This document shows positions 22,189-30,900 of a stretch of DNA of 63,466 nt, in pieces. The stretch is from an uncultured Prevotella sp. (GTDB taxonomy: Bacteria > Bacteroidota > Bacteroidia > Bacteroidales > Bacteroidaceae): positions 1 through 63,466 of the forward strand of contig NZ_CAMJFM010000016.1 of NCBI RefSeq assembly GCF_946404925.1, given 5' to 3'. Positions within the stretch are counted from its first letter, which is position 1; every line of letters starts with the position of its first letter. The notes below the pieces were generated by a model. The model made no database searches, had not been told where the DNA came from, and saw nothing but the letters and a program-made list of their open reading frames with translations. The translations under genes were made by a program, and so were the position numbers.

Positions 22189-24795
22189 GTGATTTATCCA
22201 AATAACTTTGAGCGAAAGCTCGGATTCGATGAGATTAGAAGGCTCTTGAAGGCACGTTGCCAGAGCACTCTTGGACAGGAAAAAGTCGACGAAATGACTT
22301 TTTCTACTGATGCTGATGTAGTAAACGAATGGCTGTCGCAGGTGCGCGAGTTCCGCCGTATGCGCGAGGAACACGATGATTTCCCCATGCAGTACTTCTT
22401 TGATGTACGCGAGAGCATAGCGCGCATACGCCTGGAAAACACCCATCTGGAAGAAGACGAGGTGTGGGATCTGCGTCGATCGCTCGAAACCATTGTGAAC
22501 ATCGTACGCTACTTGGAGCGTGGTGCCGAGGAGACTGCGCAGGGCGACATGAAGTACCCATATCCGGCGCTGCACAAGCTGACCGAGGACGTCGTAACCT
22601 TCCCCGCCATGCTGCGCCGCATCGACTCAATACTGGATAAATTCGGAAAAATCAAGGATTCGGCATCGATGACGCTGGCCGGCATCCGACACGACTTGGA
22701 AAAAACGCAAGGCTCAATCTCGCGTACATTATATACTATACTGCACGCCGCCCAGCGCGACGGACTGGTAGACAAGGATGCCGCACCCGCCATGCGCGAC
22801 GGCCGACTGGTGATACCCGTGCAGCCACAGCTGAAACGCAAGATAAACGGCATAGTGCACGACGAGAGTGCCACCGGTAAGACCGTGTTTATAGAGCCTA
22901 CCGAGGTGGTAGAGGCTAACAACAAGGTGCGCCAGCTGGAGGCCGAAGAGCGTCGCGAGGTCATCCGCATTCTGACCGTATTTACAGATGAGGTACGCCC
23001 GCACGTGCGCGAGATAATAGACAGCTACGAGCTGCTGGCCAAGATAGACCTGATAAACGCCAAGGCCGAGTGGGCCAAACTGACAAACGCCTTTGAACCC
23101 ACCGTGAAGGCCGAACCGGTGATAGACTGGATTCGCGCCGTACACCCCCTGCTGCAGCTGTCGCTTGATAAAAAAGGGGAGAAGGTAGTGCCGCTTGACA
23201 TATCTCTCACCTCTCGCCCCTCACCTCTCACCTCTAAAGCCGGTAGGCTTTTAATCATCTCTGGTCCTAATGCGGGAGGAAAATCCGTCTGCCTTAAGAC
23301 CGTAGGATTGCTGCAGTACATGCTGCAATGCGGACTGCCCATCCCCATTGCCGATCGTTCTACGGTGGGTATGTTCGAAAGCATTATGATCGACATCGGC
23401 GACGAGCAGAGCATCGAGAACGACCTGAGTACCTATTCGAGTCATCTGATGAACATGAAGCAGATGATGAAGCAGGCCAACGAACGATCGCTGCTGCTGA
23501 TAGACGAGTTTGGTAGCGGTACCGAGCCAACCATCGGTGGTGCTATAGCCGAGGCGATGCTGAAGCAATTCTGGAAGGCCAAGACCTTCGGTGTGATTAC
23601 CACCCACTATCAGAACCTGAAGCACTTTGCCGAGGACCACGAGGGTGTGGTTAACGGCGCCATGCTGTACGACCGCCACGAGATGCAAGCCCTGTTCCAG
23701 CTATCGATAGGTCAGCCGGGCTCCAGCTTTGCCATCGAGATAGCCCGCAAAACTGGCATACCCGAAGAGGTGATTAAGGATGCGAGCGACATCGTTGGTC
23801 AGGACTACATACAGAGCGACAAATATCTGCAAGACATTGTGCGCGACAAGCGCTACTGGGAAGGCAAGCGCCAGACGATACACCAGCACGAGAAGAAGCT
23901 GGAGGCCACCGGCGAACGACTGGAGGCCGAGCTCACTGAGATAGAACGCCAGCGCAAGGAGATACTACGCAAGGCCAAGGAGGAAGCCGAGGAGATGCTG
24001 CGCGAGAGCAACAAGCGTATTGAGAACGCCATCCGCGAGATTCGCGAGCAGCAGGCCGAGAAAGAGCGTACCCGCAAGATTCGCGAGGAGCTGGATGCCT
24101 TTAAGGAAGAGGTGGCCGAGATAGACACCCGTGCCAACGACGAGGCCATAGAGCGAAAGATACGTCAGCTGCAGGAGCGCAAGGAGCGCCGCGAAAAGCG
24201 CAAGGCTGAGAAACAGCAGAAGCTAGAAGCTAGAGGTGAGAAGCTAGAGAATACTCAGACGGCTGATGGTAATCTCTCACCTCTCACTTCTCACCCCTCA
24301 CCTCTAAAGGTTGGTGATACGGTAAGAATTAAAGGATTGACCAGCGTGGGCACCGTAGAGAGCATTAATGGCAATTCGGCCGTGGTGCTGTTTGGTGGCA
24401 TGAAGACCAAGATGCGTGCCGACCGACTGGAGCATGCCGAAAAGCCAAAGACATCGGCCACCAAGGCTGAGGAGCGTAATCAGGCGATAGCAGGATCGTA
24501 TGGCGTGGTATCGCGCGATACGCGAAATGTGATAGATAACCGAAAGCTGAACTTCAAGCAAGACATCGACGTGCGCGGCATGCGTGGCGACGAAGCCATC
24601 AATGCCATTACCTATTTTATAGACGATGCCATACTCGTTGGTGTATCGCGCGTGCGTATACTGCACGGTACCGGTACAGGCATTCTGCGCCAGCTTATCC
24701 GCCAGTATCTGGCCACTATTCCAAACGTTACACACTACCGCGACGAACATGTGCAGTTTGGTGGTTCGGGTATAACCGTGGTCGATTTGGAGTAG
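22189..24795 (+). CDS. mutS2: Endonuclease MutS2
   Basis: 868 aa. MutS core and clamp (about 1-330), ATPase with Walker A GPNAGGKS (about 364) and LLIDEFGSGTEP Walker B, long charged coiled coil (540-690), KOW-like segment and a C-terminal Smr nuclease domain (DIDVRGMRGDEA, RILHGTGTGILR). MutS2 acts in recombination control and in rescue of collided ribosomes rather than mismatch repair. The GTG start at 22189 (VIYPNNFERKLGFDEIR) matches the family N-terminus; the codons before it read through the promoter. Two GAGGTGA-type repeats are inserted in frame. Confidence 0.93.
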   Translation: MIYPNNFERKLGFDEIRRLLKARCQSTLGQEKVDEMTFSTDADVVNEWLSQVREFRRMREEHDDFPMQYFFDVRESIARIRLENTHLEEDEVWDLRRSLETIVNIVRYLERGAEETAQGDMKYPYPALHKLTEDVVTFPAMLRRIDSILDKFGKIKDSASMTLAGIRHDLEKTQGSISRTLYTILHAAQRDGLVDKDAAPAMRDGRLVIPVQPQLKRKINGIVHDESATGKTVFIEPTEVVEANNKVRQLEAEERREVIRILTVFTDEVRPHVREIIDSYELLAKIDLINAKAEWAKLTNAFEPTVKAEPVIDWIRAVHPLLQLSLDKKGEKVVPLDISLTSRPSPLTSKAGRLLIISGPNAGGKSVCLKTVGLLQYMLQCGLPIPIADRSTVGMFESIMIDIGDEQSIENDLSTYSSHLMNMKQMMKQANERSLLLIDEFGSGTEPTIGGAIAEAMLKQFWKAKTFGVITTHYQNLKHFAEDHEGVVNGAMLYDRHEMQALFQLSIGQPGSSFAIEIARKTGIPEEVIKDASDIVGQDYIQSDKYLQDIVRDKRYWEGKRQTIHQHEKKLEATGERLEAELTEIERQRKEILRKAKEEAEEMLRESNKRIENAIREIREQQAEKERTRKIREELDAFKEEVAEIDTRANDEAIERKIRQLQERKERREKRKAEKQQKLEARGEKLENTQTADGNLSPLTSHPSPLKVGDTVRIKGLTSVGTVESINGNSAVVLFGGMKTKMRADRLEHAEKPKTSATKAEERNQAIAGSYGVVSRDTRNVIDNRKLNFKQDIDVRGMRGDEAINAITYFIDDAILVGVSRVRILHGTGTGILRQLIRQYLATIPNVTHYRDEHVQFGGSGITVVDLE
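23204..23236 (+). repeat. GAGGTGA-type repeat inside mutS2
   Basis: TCTCACCTCTCGCCCCTCACC and following units, read in frame as a Leu-Thr-Ser-Pro-rich linker (SLTSRPSPLTS) just before the ATPase strand LLIISGPNAGG. Confidence 0.85.
24221..24305 (+). repeat. Inverted pair of GAGGTGA-type repeats inside mutS2
   Basis: A direct block (24221..24249, GCTAGAGGTGAGAAGC) faces an inverted block (24272..24305, CTCACCTCTCACTTC). The pair could form a hairpin in the mRNA. In protein it is the linker (EARGEKLEN...NLSPLTSHPSPL) between the coiled coil and the KOW/Smr part. Confidence 0.85.
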
Positions 24796-24893
24796 AAAAT
24801 GTGAAAATTGTTAATTTATTGACGTATGTCATCATGACTACCCAATAAAAGTTAAAAGACTTTAACATTAGAGCCGTCTATCGGAATAATTCG

Positions 24894-24902
24894 TATCTTT
24901 GC
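24894..24902 (+). promoter_or_regulatory. -7 box for the lytic transglycosylase gene
   Basis: TATCTTTGC; the transcript begins near 24906 and has an 87-nt leader. Confidence 0.65.
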
Positions 24903-24905
24903 ACC

Positions 24906-24992
24906 GGAAATCGACGCGAAGTCGACCTTAAATGAAGAAATTTTCTAAAGGATAACGCGGTATCCGCAAGGGGCCGCCTAAAGTATAGAGAT
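24906..24992 (+). promoter_or_regulatory. Structured 5' leader
   Basis: Holds successive hairpins: TCGAC/GTCGA (24911..24926 region), GGATA-ACGCGG-TATCC (24951..24965), and GCGG...CCGC pairings that compete with it. Such alternatives suggest an RNA switch or protein-binding site, but it matches no riboswitch consensus I know. Confidence 0.4.
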
Positions 24993-25433
24993 ATGATTCA
25001 ATTTATTAAAAAGACAGTCGTCCTGATGGCTCTTATGCTAGTGAGCATAACAACTTACGCAGGGGGAAAAGCTACAAAGAGCACTACGACATCAGCTTTC
25101 GACTGGAATCCAGTAATGGATGCAATTATTCTTGTAGAGAGCGAAGGAAATCCCAAAGCCGTGAGTGGGAACTCAGTAGGCGCGATGCAGATTACTCCGA
25201 TTCTTGTAAAGGAATGCAATAATGTTCTGGAAAAGCAGAAGAGTAAGAAGCGCTACACGATGAACGATCGTTATAGTGTAGAGAAATCGAAGGAGATGTT
25301 CCTGTTAATCCAAAAGTACTTTAACCCAGAGAACAACGTCGAGAAGGCTATACGTTCATGGAATGGAGGAGTTAAGTACAGTGTCAAGGCCACCGAAAAG
25401 TACTATCGTAAAGTACTGGCCAAGATGAAATAG
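24993..25433 (+). CDS. Small exported lytic transglycosylase (SLT fold)
   Basis: 146 aa: signal peptide (about 1-23) and a compact SLT domain. The catalytic glutamate is in ILVESEGNPKA, followed by GAMQITP, and a C-terminal AIRSWNGG block as in Slt/LT enzymes. It should cleave peptidoglycan glycan strands in the periplasm. Far shorter than housekeeping MltC/Slt70, so a specialised role such as envelope-machine insertion is possible. Single-gene unit with leader and terminator. Confidence 0.85.
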   Translation: MIQFIKKTVVLMALMLVSITTYAGGKATKSTTTSAFDWNPVMDAIILVESEGNPKAVSGNSVGAMQITPILVKECNNVLEKQKSKKRYTMNDRYSVEKSKEMFLLIQKYFNPENNVEKAIRSWNGGVKYSVKATEKYYRKVLAKMK

Positions 25434-25447
25434 AAGGATCTTTAAAT

Positions 25448-25492
25448 CCGGTTGTCGAGGGTTCTGACCCCGACGATCGGAATATTTTTTTT
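25448..25492 (+). terminator. Terminator of the transglycosylase gene
   Basis: Long stem CCGGTTGTCG/CGACGATCGG with two G-U pairs, a bulged A and an inner GGG/CCC, followed by AATATTTTTTTT. Confidence 0.85.
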
Positions 25493-25516
25493 GTGTGCGA
25501 TTGATGCCATAGCAAC

Positions 25517-25541
25517 AAAAAAGGCAACCCCTTAGGTTGCC
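25517..25541 (-). terminator. Terminator of tRNA-fMet
   Basis: On the minus strand GGCAACC/GGTTGCC with loop TAAGG, followed by six T, four bases after the tRNA 3' end. Confidence 0.85.
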
Positions 25542-25545
25542 ATTG

Positions 25546-25618
25546 TTGCGGAGGCAGGATTCGAACGTGCGACCTCCAGGTTATGAGCCTGGCGAGCTAC
25601 CAACTGCTCCACTCCGCG
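25546..25618 (-). tRNA. Initiator tRNA-fMet (anticodon CAU)
   Basis: 73 nt. Acceptor CGCGGAG/CTCCGCA leaves the C1xA72 mismatch that marks bacterial initiators; D-arm GGAGCAGTTGGTAGCTC; anticodon loop CTCATAA. The anticodon stem CCAGG/CCTGG has A29-U41 in place of the first of the usual three G-C pairs. Confidence 0.93.
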
Positions 25619-25664
25619 ATGTTAAATATTCGCTGCAATTCAGGGCGTTTCCTGTTTTGCGGGT

Positions 25665-25673
25665 GCAAAGGTA
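25665..25673 (-). promoter_or_regulatory. -7 box for tRNA-fMet
   Basis: TACCTTTGC on the minus strand, 46 bases upstream of the tRNA. Confidence 0.65.
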
Positions 25674-25777
25674 CGAAGATTTTTTGAACTGGCCAAATTT
25701 TTGGGCCATTTTTTTGCAAAATTGTTGTTTTTGCGATATTTTTCTCTGTTTTTCTTGCGTAATTCAAATTAAAAACT

Positions 25778-25807
25778 TACTTTTGCACACTGTAGAAATG
25801 TGTGCAA
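25778..25807 (+). promoter_or_regulatory. TetR-gene promoter with operator candidate
   Basis: -7 box TACTTTTGC (25778..25786). A perfect inverted repeat, TTGCACAC-N9-GTGTGCAA (25783..25807), spans the -7 box and transcription start, the classic place for TetR self-repression. A true AGGAGG Shine-Dalgarno site (25820 region), rare in this window, precedes the ATG. Confidence 0.65.
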
Positions 25808-25833
25808 TTTAATAAAATAGGAGGAAAGCAGTC

Positions 25834-26427
25834 ATGTCGATATCAAAAACAAGACAAAAACTGGTTGATGTAGCCCGACAGTTATTCGCTAAGAACGGAC
25901 TGGAGAATACTACGATGAACGATATTGCCCTGCAGTCGGGTAAGGGTCGTCGTACGCTATATACCTATTTTAAGAGTAAAGAAGAGATTTACTATGCAGT
26001 TATCGAGAGCGAGCTTGAGCGACTGAGCGACAAACTGGACGAGGTGGCCGCCCGAAAAATCCGTCCGCAGGAAAAGATTATCGAGCTGATTTACACCCAT
26101 CTCAGCATGATTCGCGAAACCGTGGTTCGTAACGGTAACCTGCGAGCAGAGTTCTTCAGAAACATCTGGATGGTAGAGAAAGTGCGCCGCCACTTTGACG
26201 ATGCCGAGATAGAACTATTTCGCAAGGTGTATGCCGAAGGAAAGGAAGACGGCGAGTTTGATATAGACAACATCGACCTGGTGGCCGACATTACACATTA
26301 TTGTATTAAGGGCCTCGAGGTTCCATACATCTACGGACGTATTGCGCACGGAATGAAGGAGGAAGACACCAAACCCCAGGTGGCCAAAGTGGTATACGGT
26401 GCGCTGGGAAAGTTGTCGAGGAAATGA
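25834..26427 (+). CDS. TetR-family transcriptional regulator
   Basis: 197 aa. N-terminal helix-turn-helix (about 8-55: ARQLFAKNGLENTTMNDIALQSGKG and RTLYTYFKSKEEIYY) and an all-helical ligand domain of unknown specificity. It stands 67 bases before fabG in the same orientation; close relatives in Bacteroides/Prevotella show the same pair, so control of fatty-acid synthesis or fabG is a reasonable guess. A TTTGTGACAT repeat begins at its stop codon. Confidence 0.88.
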   Translation: MSISKTRQKLVDVARQLFAKNGLENTTMNDIALQSGKGRRTLYTYFKSKEEIYYAVIESELERLSDKLDEVAARKIRPQEKIIELIYTHLSMIRETVVRNGNLRAEFFRNIWMVEKVRRHFDDAEIELFRKVYAEGKEDGEFDIDNIDLVADITHYCIKGLEVPYIYGRIAHGMKEEDTKPQVAKVVYGALGKLSRK

Positions 26428-26457
26428 CTTTGTGACATATGACATTGTGACATTAAG
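26427..26457 (+). repeat. TTTGTGACAT-type repeat, inverted copy
   Basis: Reverse complement of the 33-bp repeat at 17017..17049 with three mismatches. It starts at the last base of the TetR stop codon, as copy 1 overlaps the DUF3987 stop. Confidence 0.8.
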
Positions 26458-26459
26458 GA

Positions 26460-26489
26460 GATTAAAAATTAAATATTAAACATTAAAAG
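26460..26489 (+). repeat. ATTAAAGATTAAA-type repeat before fabG
   Basis: ATTAAAAATTAAATATTAAAC and next unit, ending five bases before the fabG ATG. Together with the preceding element, two repeat families make up almost the entire tetR-fabG gap. Confidence 0.8.
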
Positions 26490-26494
26490 TAATT

Positions 26495-27232
26495 ATGGGA
26501 TTATTAACTGGTAAGACAGCGCTGATTACAGGTGCTGCACGCGGTATCGGAAAGGCTATCGCACTGAAGTACGCCTCAGAGGGCTGTAACATCGCATTCA
26601 CCGACCTCGAGATTAACGAGGAGACCGAGAAGGAAATTGCTGCACTGGGCGTAAAGGCTAAGAGCTATGCAAGTAACGCTGCCGACTTTGCTCAGACAGA
26701 GGAGGTTGTAAAGGCCGTGAAGGAAGAGTTTGGAAGCATCGATATTCTGGTTAACAACGCTGGTATCACCAAGGATGGACTGATGCTGCGCATGACCGAG
26801 CAGCAGTGGGATGCTGTAATTGCAGTAAACCTGAAGTCGGCCTTCAACTTTATCCACGCTTGTGTGCCCGTAATGATGCGTCAGCGTGGTGGTTCAATCA
26901 TCAATATGGCATCAGTAGTAGGTGTACACGGTAATGCTGGTCAGGCTAACTACGCAGCCTCAAAGGCTGGACTCATCGCTCTGGCTAAGAGTATCGCTCA
27001 GGAGATGGGACCAAAGGGTATCCGTGCCAACGCTATCGCTCCTGGATTCATCGAGACTGCTATGACTGCAGCTCTGCCTGAGGACATCCGCAAGGAGTGG
27101 TGCAACAAGATACCTCTGCGCCGTGGTGGTCAGGTTGAGGATATCGCTAACGTTGCTACATTCCTGGCTTCTGACATGTCGAGCTACGTAAGCGGACAGG
27201 TTATCCAGGTTGATGGTGGTATGAATATGTAA
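26495..27232 (+). CDS. fabG: 3-oxoacyl-[acyl-carrier-protein] reductase
   Basis: 245 aa short-chain dehydrogenase. NADPH motif TGAARGIG (12-19), NNAG at about 88, catalytic Ser-Tyr-Lys as SVV...YAASK (Tyr about 152). Reduces 3-ketoacyl-ACP in fatty-acid elongation. Full length and strongly conserved. Confidence 0.92.
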   Translation: MGLLTGKTALITGAARGIGKAIALKYASEGCNIAFTDLEINEETEKEIAALGVKAKSYASNAADFAQTEEVVKAVKEEFGSIDILVNNAGITKDGLMLRMTEQQWDAVIAVNLKSAFNFIHACVPVMMRQRGGSIINMASVVGVHGNAGQANYAASKAGLIALAKSIAQEMGPKGIRANAIAPGFIETAMTAALPEDIRKEWCNKIPLRRGGQVEDIANVATFLASDMSSYVSGQVIQVDGGMNM

Positions 27233-27266
27233 TGCGGGTTCTGCCCTAAATGACAAATGATGACTG

Positions 27267-27971
27267 ATGAATGTAGTTTACGAAGATAATCACATCATCA
27301 TAGTAAACAAAAAGAGTGGGGAGATCGTTCAGGGCGATAAGACTGGCGATCGCCCACTTTCTGATTTGGTTAAAGACTATATAAAAGAAAGGTACGCGAA
27401 GCCCGGAGCCGTATTTCTGGGTGTGGTGCACCGCTTGGATCGTCCTGTTTCAGGACTGGTAGTCTTTGCCCGAACATCAAAAGCATTGACCCGACTCAAC
27501 AAGATGTTTGCCGAGGGTCAAGTGCACAAAACCTATTGGGCGATAGTTAAAAGAGGTGAGAAGCGAGAGGCGAGAGGTGATACGTATTGCGATGACGGCG
27601 AGTGGCATACATTGGAGCACTGGCTTGTTAGAAACGAGAAGCAGAACAAATCGTACGCATACGACCGCGAGCGTCCCAATGCCAAGAAAGCTATCTTGAA
27701 ATATCGCGTCATCGGCCATACCGATAACTACAGCGTGCTCGAAGTAAATCTGATGACTGGTCGCCATCACCAGATACGTTGCCAGCTGGCAGCTATGGGC
27801 TGTCCCATCAAAGGCGACCTGAAGTATGGTGCACCCCGCAGCAATCCCGACGGCAGCATATCGCTGATGTCGCGCCGCGTTGAGTTTGTGCACCCGGTAT
27901 CGAAAGAAACCATCATAGTCGAAGCCCCGCTACCTAACGATCCGTTGTGGCAGGCTGCGGCAACCAGATAA
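27267..27971 (+). CDS. RluA-family pseudouridine synthase
   Basis: 234 aa, without an S4 domain. The catalytic aspartate lies in HRLDRPVSGL. TGRHHQIRCQLA is the family's C-terminal block. Target RNA unknown. A GAGGTGA-type insert adds a charged linker (KRGEKREARGDT). It is followed after two bases by tamB. Confidence 0.88.
   Translation: MNVVYEDNHIIIVNKKSGEIVQGDKTGDRPLSDLVKDYIKERYAKPGAVFLGVVHRLDRPVSGLVVFARTSKALTRLNKMFAEGQVHKTYWAIVKRGEKREARGDTYCDDGEWHTLEHWLVRNEKQNKSYAYDRERPNAKKAILKYRVIGHTDNYSVLEVNLMTGRHHQIRCQLAAMGCPIKGDLKYGAPRSNPDGSISLMSRRVEFVHPVSKETIIVEAPLPNDPLWQAAATR
27552..27580 (+). repeat. GAGGTGA-type repeat inside the pseudouridine synthase gene
   Basis: AGAGGTGAGAAGCGAGAGGCG and one more unit, in frame, at an exposed loop between AIVK and the family's next strand. 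Confidence 0.8.
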
Positions 27972-27973
27972 AA

Positions 27974-30900
27974 ATGAAGAAAACCCTGAAGTGGTTGGGT
28001 ATTGCGGTCCTGACGCCCATACTACTCTTTGTAATACTAACCGCGCTTATCTATTTTCCACCCGTGCAGAACTGGGCGGTAAAAAAGGTAGCCGCTATAG
28101 CCTCGGAGAAAACGGGCATGCAGATTACCATAGAGCATGTGAATCTGGAGTTCCCGTTAGACCTTGGCATCGAGGGTTTTCGTGCTTTACATAAGCGCTC
28201 GGCTTCGCCGCTTGGCTCGTCCAAGAACGATTCACTCCCTAACGTTATCGACACCATCGCCGATGTACGAAAGATGGTGTGCGATGTCAGGCTGCTGCCA
28301 CTGCTGGATAAGCGCGTGGTTATCGACGAGCTGTCGATGACTCAAGCCAAACTCAACACCAACGGATTTATCGGCGACCTGCGCATAAAAGGCCGGTTGC
28401 AAGAACTCTGGCTATCGTCTAAGGGTATCGACCTCGACAAAGAGACCGTTGAGGTGAACGGCGCCCGACTCTCAGAAGCCGTACTCGACATCGCCCTGAG
28501 CGATACAGCGGCTGTAGACACCACCGAATCAACAGCCAAATGGATAGTGAATGCTGACTCGGTGAGTATCCTGAAGAGCGACTTCACGGTGCATCTGCCG
28601 GGCGACACACTGAACGCGCAGGCCTATATGGGTAGGGCAGTGGCGCGCACGGTGCTGGCCGACTTGGGTAATAAAATATATAAGGTGGGCAGTCTGGATT
28701 GGGCCGACGGCCGGTTGAAATACGACAACCGCTTTGAGCCCGAGGTTGACGGACTGGACTACAACCACCTGGCACTAACCGACATTAATCTGCGTGTAGA
28801 CTCGATAGAATACATCGAGCCAAACACCTCTCTTATAATAAGGAACCTGCGCGCGAAGGAGAAGAGCGGGTTGGAAATCAGTAACTTGATGGCAAAGGTA
28901 ACGATGGACGACAAGCGTCTGATGATACCCACGCTGAAGCTGAAGACGCCCGACACTGAGATAGAAACCGAACTGGCGATGGACTTCAATACCTTCGACG
29001 ATTTGAACCCAGGCGCCATGCGATTCCGCCTGAATGCGCAGATAGGTAAGCAAGACCTGATGCGGTTTATGGGCGACATGCCAAAGAGCTTTGTGCAGAA
29101 CTACCCCAACCATCCCATCAGCATCAAAGGCTCCATCAACGGCAATATGCAGCATATGGCCTTTACCGGGCTCGACATACATCTGCCATCGGCCTTCCGT
29201 ATGACCGCCAGCGGCACAGCCGACAACGTGACCGATATGGCCCACATGAAGGCCGATATCACCATGAGCGCCCGTACGGAGAACATCAACTTTGCATTAG
29301 GATTGGCCGACCCGAAGCTGATGCGCGACTACCGCATACCTAACGGATTGCAGATAGACGGCACGCTGAAGGCCAACGGCACCCGCTATGCTACCAATCT
29401 GGTGGCTCGCGAGGGTGCAGGCACAGTGAAACTGAAAGGCAGCGCCAGCATACCACTGAGCAACAAGGGCAACCTGATAACCGAGGCGATGACCTACGAT
29501 GCCGACTTGAGCATCAGTAATCTGAACCTGCATCACTTTATGCCGCGCGACTCTATCTACACCGTTTCGGCCGACATCAAAGCGAAGGGCTACGGCACCG
29601 ATTTCCTGTCGAACAAGAGCCGACTGGAGGCCGATGCTAAGATTCACCATCTGCGTTATGGTAGTTGGGACCTGCGCGACATCAAAGCCGACGCCACACT
29701 CTACAACGGACACGCGCTGGCATCAGTAGTGGGACATAACCAGCTGTTCGACGGTAAGGTGGGCGTTGATGCGCTGTTGAACACCAAAAAGCTGTGTGCT
29801 ACCATCAGCGCCGATCTGCGTAAGGCCGACCTGTATCGCATGCGCTTGGTAAGCGACACGCTGACCATCGGTATGTGCGGCTCGGTAGATGTGATATCCG
29901 ACATGAAGCTGACGCACCGCGTAACCGGATTGGTTGACGAGATATACATCAAAGACGAAAAGACAACCTATCGCCCAGACTTTATCGGTCTGCACATCAA
30001 TACCAACCTCGACACCGTTATCGCACGTATCCAGAGTGGCGACTTTATCGTAAAACTGGATGCCAGCGGCGACTACGAGCGACTGCTGCGCGACCTGACG
30101 CGTGTGGGTGACTCGCTGATGGCGCAATTCGATAAGCGCATCATCGACCAGCCTGCCATTAAGCGACTGCTGCCATCGATGAAGCTGCACGTGGAGAGTA
30201 AGCGCGACAACCCGCTGGCCAATCTGATGAAGGCCATGGACATAGAGTTCAAGGAGATGAAGTTCGATGCCGATGTTTCGCCGGTTTCGGGCATCAACGG
30301 TACCAGCTACGTCTACTCGCTGGTTTATGACAGTATCCGTCTTGACACCATCCGCCTGAATCTGACGCAGAAGGGTGACCGATTGACCTATCAGGGACAG
30401 GTGCGAAACAACAAGCGCAATCCGCAGTTTATATTCAATGCCCTGTTTGATGGTACCATACACCAGCACGGCGCCCTTGTTGGCGTACGCTACTACGACC
30501 ATCGCGACAGGATGGGTGTGCGTCTGGGCGTAACGGCCGAGATGGAAACTGACGGCATACGCTTCAAACTGCTGCCCGAGAACCCAACCATCGGTTACAA
30601 GGTATTCCATCTGAATAAGGATAACTATCTGTATATGGGTCGCAATAAGCGCCTGCAAGCTAAGGTAGACCTGATAGCCGAAGATAAGACTGGTATCAAA
30701 CTCTATACCGAGAACCAAGACTCCACCATGCTGCAGGATATCACCATGAGCATCAACAGGTTGGACCTTGGCGAGCTGACATCGGTAATACCATATATGC
30801 CACGCATCACCGGAAAGCTGAATGGCGACTACCATATTCTGCAGGATCGCAACGAGAATATCTCGGTAGCATCGGATATGGCCGTGCATCAGATGACCTA

